Below, one piece after another: positions 31,692-36,347 of a DNA stretch of 36,347 nt. Origin of the DNA: Oscillospiraceae bacterium (GTDB taxonomy: Bacteria; Bacillota; Clostridia; Oscillospirales; Oscillospiraceae); assembly GCA_017458085.1 (NCBI GenBank), contig JAFTGE010000011.1:1-36347 (forward strand), given 5' to 3'. A program made the translations under genes and the position numbers. Below the pieces are notes generated by a model. The model was not told the origin of the DNA. It ran no database searches and saw only the letters and a program-made list of their open reading frames with translations. Position 1 is the stretch's first letter. Each line of letters opens with the position of its first letter.

Positions 31692-33157
31692 ATGTAATGT
31701 CTTGCGTAATCCTCCGCCGAGCGGTCAAAGCCGAAATCAGCCTGCATCGCGCGGTCGATCAGCCCGTGCATGATCTCGTCGTTCCGGTAGCACTCCAACG
31801 CCAGGCGCATGGTGTCGCGCATCTCCCAGGCGTCAAAGTTGGCAAAGGAGAAGCCGTTGCCCTCCCCCGTGAAGCGGTTATAGGGCGTAACGGTGTCGCG
31901 CAGGCCGCCGGTCTCGCGCACGATGGGGATGGAGCCGTAGCGCATGGCGATCATCTGGCTCAGGCCGCAGGGCTCAAAGCGGGAGGGCATGAGGAAGAAA
32001 TCGCTGCCGGCATAGACCAGGTGGGACAGCGTTTCGCTGTAGCCGATGTAGGCACAGAGACGGCCGGGATACCGGCGCTCGGCGGCGGCCATGAATTTCT
32101 CAAAGCGCTCGTCCCCGGTGCCGAGGAGCATGAACTGCATATCCTCGCGGCTCATGATATCATCCAGCACACAGGCGACGAGATCAAAGCCCTTCTGCTC
32201 GGTCATGCGGGTGACCATCGCAAACAGCGGCACGTCCGGCCGCTGCTCCAGGCCCATCTGCTCCTGGAGGGATTTCTTGCAGGCGGCCTTCCCCTTGAGG
32301 TGGCCGCGGTCAAAGCGGGCGGGCAGAGTCGGGTCGGCCTTGGGGTTGAAGGTGACCTTGTCGATGCCGTTGATGATGCCGGTGAGCACATCGTGCCGGG
32401 CGTTGAGAATGCCCTCCAGCCCCTCGGCGTAATAGGGCATCTTGATCTCGGAGGCGTAGCTGGGGCTGACGGTATTGATGCGGTCGGAAAACACGCAGCC
32501 GGCCTTGAGAAAGTCCGCGCAGCCGTTGAGTTCCATAAACTCCGGCGTGTAGTACTTCGCGTCCACGCCCAGCATATCCTGCACAAAGTCAAAACCGAAC
32601 TTGCCCTGGAAGGCGATGTTATGGATCGTCAGCAGGTATTTGGCGCGGTCCTGGATCTGGCCGGGGTACTGGGTATGGCCCAGCATGGGCAGCATCGCCG
32701 TGTGCCAGTCGTTGCAGTGAATCACATCCGGCTCAAAGCCAAGGTTGGGGATGACGTCCATCACCGCGCGGCAGAAGAAGGAATACTGCTCCCCTTCCGG
32801 CATGCCGCCGCGATAGATCTTATCCCCGAAGTAGTCTTCGTTGTCCACTAGGTAGATGACCACCCCGTCCAGCTCCAGCCGCTCAAGGCCCACATAGACG
32901 TGCCGCCAGCCGAGGTTGGTGTAAAAATAGAACATGTGCTCCACCTGGGAGGCATACTTATCCTTGATGCAGCGGTGATACGGCGTGATGACCCGCGCGT
33001 CGATGCCGAGCTTTTTCAGCGCCTTGGGCAGCGTGCCCACCACGTCGGCCAGGCCCCCGGTCTTGGACAGGGGCGCACACTCGGCCGCGGCCAGCAGCAC
33101 CCGCGGCAGCTCCGTACGGCCGCGCTCACGCAGCAGCTCGCGAAATTCTCTTTTCAT
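31679..33157 (-). CDS. glgA: Glycogen synthase (ADP-glucose)
   Basis: A 492-aa GT5 glycosyltransferase that extends alpha-1,4-glucan from ADP-glucose. The N-terminal motif KTGGLADVVGTLPKAL (Lys32 in the ADP-glucose site) follows RVLLAAAECAPLS. Further GT-B features are HCNDWHTAMLP, NTVSPSYASEI, NGIDKVTFNP, TRMTEQKGFDL and the C-terminal SRFEPCGLSQMIAMRYGSIP. A short N-terminal extension (MKREFRELLRERGRTEL) precedes the usual start. AGGAGG lies 11 bases before the ATG. A sigma-A promoter lies 100 bases upstream. It is followed directly by the GH13 gene, so storage glucan synthesis and breakdown are co-expressed; no glgB, glgC or glgP is nearby. Confidence 0.95.
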   Translation of the reverse strand: MKREFRELLRERGRTELPRVLLAAAECAPLSKTGGLADVVGTLPKALKKLGIDARVITPYHRCIKDKYASQVEHMFYFYTNLGWRHVYVGLERLELDGVVIYLVDNEDYFGDKIYRGGMPEGEQYSFFCRAVMDVIPNLGFEPDVIHCNDWHTAMLPMLGHTQYPGQIQDRAKYLLTIHNIAFQGKFGFDFVQDMLGVDAKYYTPEFMELNGCADFLKAGCVFSDRINTVSPSYASEIKMPYYAEGLEGILNARHDVLTGIINGIDKVTFNPKADPTLPARFDRGHLKGKAACKKSLQEQMGLEQRPDVPLFAMVTRMTEQKGFDLVACVLDDIMSREDMQFMLLGTGDERFEKFMAAAERRYPGRLCAYIGYSETLSHLVYAGSDFFLMPSRFEPCGLSQMIAMRYGSIPIVRETGGLRDTVTPYNRFTGEGNGFSFANFDAWEMRDTMRLALECYRNDEIMHGLIDRAMQADFGFDRSAEDYARHYIWML

Positions 33158-33256
33158 ATCGGTTCATTCCTCCTGAATCGTATTGAGGGATTATCTTTTC
33201 GGTTGATTTCGGCGGCCCTTTAACGGCCGCTCACGGCAGGATGCCGTTCCATCGCT

Positions 33257-33285
33257 ATTATACATGTTCTGGCTGTCATTTCCAA
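33257..33285 (-). promoter_or_regulatory. Sigma-A promoter for glgA-GH13
   Basis: TTGGAA (33280-33285) and TATAAT (33257-33262) on the minus strand with a 17-bp spacer. The leader that follows has two small stems (CGGCA/TGCCG and GCGGCC/GGCCGC). Confidence 0.75.
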
Positions 33286-33353
33286 CAGAAAAATATTTTC
33301 CGCCGCGAGAAATTTGTCTTTTTGTGGATTGTGCCAACATGCCGCGCGCAGGA

Positions 33354-33392
33354 AAACAGAGCGTTCCCCCACGGGGAGCGCTCTGTTTTTTG
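33354..33392. terminator. Bidirectional terminator after Ig-like protein gene
   Basis: A 14-bp stem (arms ACAGAGCGTTCCCC and GGGGAGCGCTCTGT, one G-T pair) with a 3-base loop and T-runs on both strands. It ends the minus-strand Ig-like gene 7 bases past its stop. Confidence 0.88.
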
Positions 33393-33398
33393 CTTGTA

Positions 33399-34676
33399 TT
33401 ACTCGCCCTTATGCTTGGAGTCGGCACGCAGATAGATCACGACGCCAATCAGCGCAGCCAGTGCCAGCACACCGATGATGCTGAACAGCACCAGCTGGAA
33501 GTTGACATTTGAGCTGCTGCGGGAGGCGGTGATCTCCGCCGGAGGAGCAGTCGGCGTGACAACGGGCTCCTCGGAAGCGATGCTGACCTCTGCGCTGTCG
33601 GAGTAGACGGGGCTGCTCCGGCTGCCGTCCTTGGCGTTCCAGACGGCGACCCAATAGTACGCGGTGCCGTCGGTCTGGGTCAGGGTATAGGACGCTTCCG
33701 TTGCGCCGCTGATGGGCAGGGCCGCGTTGAGATTGTCTGCGCTGGCGCTGTACCACTGATAGCTCAGACTGCCGCCGTTGGGAGAAGAGGCAATAACGCT
33801 GAGGGTATAGCTCTCGCCGGGCTTGAGCTCGATACTCTCCGGCTGAACGCTGATAACCGCTTTCTCGGCGTTTTCATCCACCGGCAGGTCGGAGCCGCTG
33901 GCCGGAGGGGCCGCGGTCACTGTGGGCGTAGGCGTCGGCGCGGCGGTGGCGGTGGGCTTGGGCGTGGCGTTGACCGCGTTTCCGTTTTCATCCACAATGG
34001 TGATCTTGGCGCCGGAGGACTCCACATGATTGCTGCCGCTCCAGAACTGGGCTTCCACATACCAGCCGTTGAGCGAGGTGGGGATATGCGACAGAACCAG
34101 CGTTTCGGAGTTGAGGCCGCTGACCTCCAGGCCGGGGAAGAAATCCGCTGCCTCGCCGCCCTGCACGGTATTGCTGGCGTCGGGGCTGACGAGCCGCCAT
34201 ACCAGCTTATCCGCGTTATCGGCACGGGCGACAAACTTGGCCGTGCCGCCGGCCTCGACATATTCGCCGGTGGGGTGCTTGGTGATTTTCATGGCCGCGC
34301 GCGGTGTCGGCGTGGGTTCAGGCGTCGCCGTGGGCACAGGCGCCGCTTCCACATAAAAGCTGATGGGGACATCCATTGCGCCCTCGGACGTATACACCGT
34401 GTAGGTGGCCGAGTAGTTGCCCGACGTCTCCGGCGTGCCGGAAACATACACCCCCGCTGCGTCCCAGGTAGCGCTCATGCCGCGGGGCAGGCCGCCGGAG
34501 CTGAGCACGCAGTCCGTGACCTCCAGCGAGCTGTTATAAATCTGAATGGTGCCGATGCCTTCGCCGGCCGTAAAGCTCCCGATATTTTCCGCCGCCGCGC
34601 TCAGCCCGGGCAGGGCCATAGCAACGCAGAAGCACAACGTCAGAATGAGAAGGGTTTTGAATATCGTCTTTTTCAT
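33399..34676 (-). CDS. Secreted, membrane-anchored Ig-like domain protein
   Basis: A 425-aa surface protein. A signal peptide is at residues 1-29 (MKKTIFKTLLILTLCFCVAMALPGLSAAA). There are three beta-sandwich-like parts. The first (about 30-115) resembles a cadherin-like/putative Ig domain (GLPRGMSATWDAAGVYVSGTPETSG). The second (about 130-230) and third (about 275-370, VISVQPESIELKPGESYTLSV...LSYQWYSA) are Ig-like. They are joined by Thr/Pro/Ala-rich linkers (PTATPEPTPTPR, PKPTATAAPTPTPT). A transmembrane helix (FQLVLFSIIGVLALAALIGVVIYL) and a short charged tail close the protein; there is no LPXTG motif. Two GGAG sequences precede the ATG, and a good promoter lies 64 bases upstream. A single-gene unit; its ligand is unknown. 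Confidence 0.85.
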   Translation of the reverse strand: MKKTIFKTLLILTLCFCVAMALPGLSAAAENIGSFTAGEGIGTIQIYNSSLEVTDCVLSSGGLPRGMSATWDAAGVYVSGTPETSGNYSATYTVYTSEGAMDVPISFYVEAAPVPTATPEPTPTPRAAMKITKHPTGEYVEAGGTAKFVARADNADKLVWRLVSPDASNTVQGGEAADFFPGLEVSGLNSETLVLSHIPTSLNGWYVEAQFWSGSNHVESSGAKITIVDENGNAVNATPKPTATAAPTPTPTVTAAPPASGSDLPVDENAEKAVISVQPESIELKPGESYTLSVIASSPNGGSLSYQWYSASADNLNAALPISGATEASYTLTQTDGTAYYWVAVWNAKDGSRSSPVYSDSAEVSIASEEPVVTPTAPPAEITASRSSSNVNFQLVLFSIIGVLALAALIGVVIYLRADSKHKGE

Positions 34677-34739
34677 CTTTCTCCGTCTCCGTTTGGTTCT
34701 CTATTATGTCATAACGTGGAGTTTCGACATGTTATGTAA

Positions 34740-34768
34740 ATTGTAACACAGGCGATTCCCACTTGCAA
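34740..34768 (-). promoter_or_regulatory. Sigma-A promoter for Ig-like protein gene
   Basis: TTGCAA (34763-34768) and TACAAT (34740-34745) on the minus strand, 17-bp spacer, 64 bases before the start codon. The leader holds inverted CATAAC/GTTATG arms. Confidence 0.75.
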
Positions 34769-34808
34769 GCCCAATATCTGAGAAAGATTTCTTAAAAAAT
34801 AGTTTTAT

Positions 34809-34838
34809 ACTAGTATTATATCTTTTAATTAACTGGAC
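34809..34838 (+). repeat. IS630 left inverted repeat
   Basis: A 30-bp end that matches the right end in inverted orientation at 19-20 of 30 positions: the first seven bases (ACTAGTA) and the last eight (AACTGGAC) are identical. The inner block also provides the -35 box of the transposase promoter. Confidence 0.8.
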
Positions 34839-34885
34839 AAATTAGTTATTTCATGGTATAGTGTCTCCAGTAAAGAACTGGAGAC
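34834..34885 (+). promoter_or_regulatory. Transposase promoter and ribosome-site hairpin
   Basis: TGGACA (34834-34839, partly in the inverted repeat) and TATAGT (34857-34862) with a 17-bp spacer. Directly after, GTCTCCAGT (34863-34871) and ACTGGAGAC (34877-34885) form a perfect 9-bp stem. The right arm holds GGAG (34880-34883), 9 bases before the ATG, the only ribosome-site candidate. Transcripts from this promoter should start inside the left arm. Confidence 0.7.
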
Positions 34886-34892
34886 TATAGCG

Positions 34893-36083
34893 ATGGGAAG
34901 AAAGACAATAGCGCTGCAACTCTCTGGAGAAGATCGGGAATATCTAGAGACAATAGCACGCACTCGTACGCTCCAAGCGCAAACAGTGACACGCGCTCGG
35001 ATTTTGCTTCTGAGAGCAGATGGAATGCCGATCAATGAAATTGCAGATAAGATTGATGTGAACCGAAAGAGTGTCATGCTCTGCATCAACAAATTCAACG
35101 AAGGCGGAATTGAGAATGCGCTCTCTGATGCTCCAGGTCGCGGTCGCAATGCCGAAATTACAGACAAAGAGAAGGCATGGATCATCAATATTGCGTGCCA
35201 AAAGCCGACCGAATATGGCTATGCAGCAGAAACATGGACATATGCAAAATTGACTGCGCATGTAAACAAAAATGCAGAAGCTGCCGGATTTACACGTCTA
35301 TCAACGATTCATAAGAGTACAATCTACACAATCTTAGAAGCAGCAGAAATCAAGCCTTTTCGTATCAAATATTACTGCGAGAATCGGGATCCTCAGTTTG
35401 AGGAGAAGATGCACAATGTCCTTTTGGTGTATAAACAGCTATCTTTCCAATTCGATGAGAACGGCAACTTTATCCCGTGGGCGGAAGATGAAGAGGTAGT
35501 ACACATTCTCTCGTATGACGAGAAACCGGGTATCCAAGCGATTGCAACAACCTCGGAAGACCTTCTTCCCGATCAGAATCACAGTACGATCAGCCGGGAT
35601 TACGAGTACAAAAGACTGGGGACGCTCTCTCTTCTGGCTGCCATAGACTTGCAAACAGGGGAAGCAATTCCTCTCGTCAGCGAAACGCACAACAGCAAAG
35701 ATTACATCGCTTTTCTCATAATATTGGATCAAAAGTATCCGAAAGGCGAAAAAATCCGAATCATTTTAGACAATCATGCGGTGCATTCCTCTGTAGCAAC
35801 AAGAGAATATCTGGCAACAGTTCCCGGAAGATTTGAATTTGTCTTCACACCGAAGCATGGGTCTTGGCTAAACATGATAGAAAGTTTCTTCAGCAAGATG
35901 ACAAAACAGATGCTGCGTGGAATTCGTGTGAAGTCAAAGCAGGAATTGTCTGACCGTGTCTATCGTTATTTTACTGAGATAAACGAGGAACCCATGGTAT
36001 TTCGTTGGAAGTATAAACTTGAAGATTTGGATGTCTCCGATGATATTTCGGTTGAGTCACTACCGCTGAAAAAGTCCAGTTGA
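34893..36083 (+). CDS. IS630-family DDE transposase
   Basis: A 396-aa transposase. The N-terminal part (about residues 20-90) is a double helix-turn-helix: ARTRTLQAQTVTRARILLL, then MPINEIADKIDVNRKSVMLCINKF, with the linker PGRGRNAEI. The catalytic DDE triad is Asp209 (LSYDEKPG), Asp293 (ILDNHAVHS) and Glu330 (WLNMIESFFS), as in IS630/Tc1-mariner enzymes. The frame is complete, from MGRKTIALQL to the C-terminal basic region SRWKYKLEDL-like end. Base use is clearly more AT-rich than neighbouring genes, consistent with recent arrival. The only ribosome site lies in a hairpin (34863-34885). Confidence 0.92.
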   Translation: MGRKTIALQLSGEDREYLETIARTRTLQAQTVTRARILLLRADGMPINEIADKIDVNRKSVMLCINKFNEGGIENALSDAPGRGRNAEITDKEKAWIINIACQKPTEYGYAAETWTYAKLTAHVNKNAEAAGFTRLSTIHKSTIYTILEAAEIKPFRIKYYCENRDPQFEEKMHNVLLVYKQLSFQFDENGNFIPWAEDEEVVHILSYDEKPGIQAIATTSEDLLPDQNHSTISRDYEYKRLGTLSLLAAIDLQTGEAIPLVSETHNSKDYIAFLIILDQKYPKGEKIRIILDNHAVHSSVATREYLATVPGRFEFVFTPKHGSWLNMIESFFSKMTKQMLRGIRVKSKQELSDRVYRYFTEINEEPMVFRWKYKLEDLDVSDDISVESLPLKKSS

Positions 36084-36103
36084 TTTCAAACCGCTCTACT
36101 AGT
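36074..36103 (-). repeat. IS630 right inverted repeat
   Basis: The inverted partner of 34809-34838. It begins inside the last codons of the transposase gene and ends with TACTAGT, next to the first base of the long palindrome that follows. Confidence 0.8.
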
Positions 36104-36235
36104 TTCCTATGAAAAGTAGACAAAGTCTACTTTTCATAGGAAACTGTATGAGACGTCATCTGAGCTTTCGCGCAGATGGGCGGCGCATCAAGCGGCGCCT
36201 TTTTAATAAAAAGTGTCTACTTTTTATTAAAAAAG
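36102..36235. repeat. Palindrome-rich multi-hairpin element (MITE-like)
   Basis: Four stems follow each other. The first is a perfect 20-bp palindrome with loop AAA (36102-36144; arms contain GAAAAGTAGAC). The second is CATCTG/CAGATG (36157-36178). The third is GGCGC/GCGCC (36182-36199), followed by TTTTT. The fourth is a 14-bp AT-rich stem with loop TGTCTA (36199-36235). The first and last share GTCTACTTTT. No ORF is present. It resembles a small non-autonomous repeat or a structured RNA element. Confidence 0.6.
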
Positions 36236-36254
36236 AGTATTATCCGACATTAAG

Positions 36255-36279
36255 AATCCACCGGCGAAGCCGGTGGATT
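36255..36279. terminator. Terminator-like hairpin near window end
   Basis: AATCCACCGGC and GCCGGTGGATT form a perfect 11-bp stem with loop GAA, followed by TTC. It may end a gene beyond the window; the remaining 68 bases show no gene I can support. Confidence 0.6.
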
Positions 36280-36347
36280 TTCATATGCGGGCAAAGCCCT
36301 ATGATACTAGCACGCGTGTCACGTCACGCAAGTACGATCCGCCAGCC

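Larger units (their letters stand above)
34809..36103 (+). mobile_element. IS630-family insertion sequence
   Basis: An element of about 1.29 kb with one intact DDE transposase gene between imperfect terminal inverted repeats (34809-34838 and 36074-36103). The two ends match best at ACTAGTA (outer) and at AA[CT]TGGAC-type inner blocks (AACTGGAC). IS630 elements insert at TA; here TA is found at 34811-34812 and 36100-36101, so the element proper is probably 34813-36099. No passenger gene is present. The intact frame, ends and promoter suggest it could still be active. Confidence 0.9.

Noticed and set aside
29268-31697. 809-aa plus-strand frame opposite the GH13 gene
   Set aside because: An antisense shadow with Gln/His/Arg-rich composition and no domain; the minus strand has all GH13 catalytic motifs.
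34809-36103. IS630 frame as a broken (pseudogene) transposase
   Set aside because: The reading frame is complete with the full DDE triad and both ends present.
36102-36235. CRISPR array
   Set aside because: The repeats are inverted and adjacent, not direct and evenly spaced; no cas gene is present in the window.

Overview
The window reads as a GC-rich chromosome from a Gram-positive, probably spore-forming Clostridia (most like Oscillospirales/Oscillospiraceae gut bacteria). This is inferred from the families present: DUF4364, DUF4830, DUF421-DUF4363, a clostridial NrdR, ftsEX with PcsB-type hydrolases, and Tn/CTn-type accessory genes. Genus cannot be set from the sequence alone. Nearly all genes lie on the minus strand.

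Region 1 (1 to about 11,750) is one end of an integrative conjugative element (ICE). In transcription order (right to left) it holds: a protein with five zinc-ribbon repeats and a degenerate nuclease-like C-terminus; a coupled 49-aa protein; parA and parB; a 1379-aa thioester/SpaA-repeat surface adhesin with a coupled 29-aa membrane peptide; a run of small ICE-conserved genes; and the start of the very large methylase/helicase gene. tnpV is encoded inside that last gene in another frame. Intrinsic terminators split the region into cassettes. Conjugation, relaxase and recombinase genes are not in view. The ICE end lies just downstream of lysS, marked by a terminator and a pair of 11-bp-spaced direct repeats.

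Region 2 (11,814 to 34,676) is core chromosome. greA-lysS share a consensus promoter. ftsE-ftsX are followed by two tandem coiled-coil M23 endopeptidases and an S41/PDZ protein whose catalytic serine is glycine. Next come a CdaR/PucR-type regulator, an RsuA/RluB-type pseudouridine synthase, a DUF4830 membrane protein, DUF4364-asnA, and a divergent gene of unknown function. An amino-sugar cluster follows: a NagB-like protein with an altered active site, glmM, and a GlmU-C-like beta-helix acyltransferase. Then DUF421-DUF4363, nrdR, a glycogen/maltodextrin pair (glgA and a GH13 enzyme), and a secreted membrane-anchored Ig-like protein. Several good sigma-A promoters and hairpin terminators were found.

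Region 3 (34,809 to the end) is an intact IS630-family element. Its transposase ribosome-binding site lies in a hairpin placed so that only read-through transcripts should carry the whole hairpin. Beyond it is a palindrome-rich multi-hairpin element of about 135 bp and a terminator-like stem. No gene was identified in the last 240 bases.

The best leads for something undescribed are: the TnpV/methylase dual-coding region, the zinc-ribbon/49-aa pair, the adhesin/29-aa pair with its leader, the serine-less S41 protein in the ftsEX operon, and the IS630 hairpin logic.
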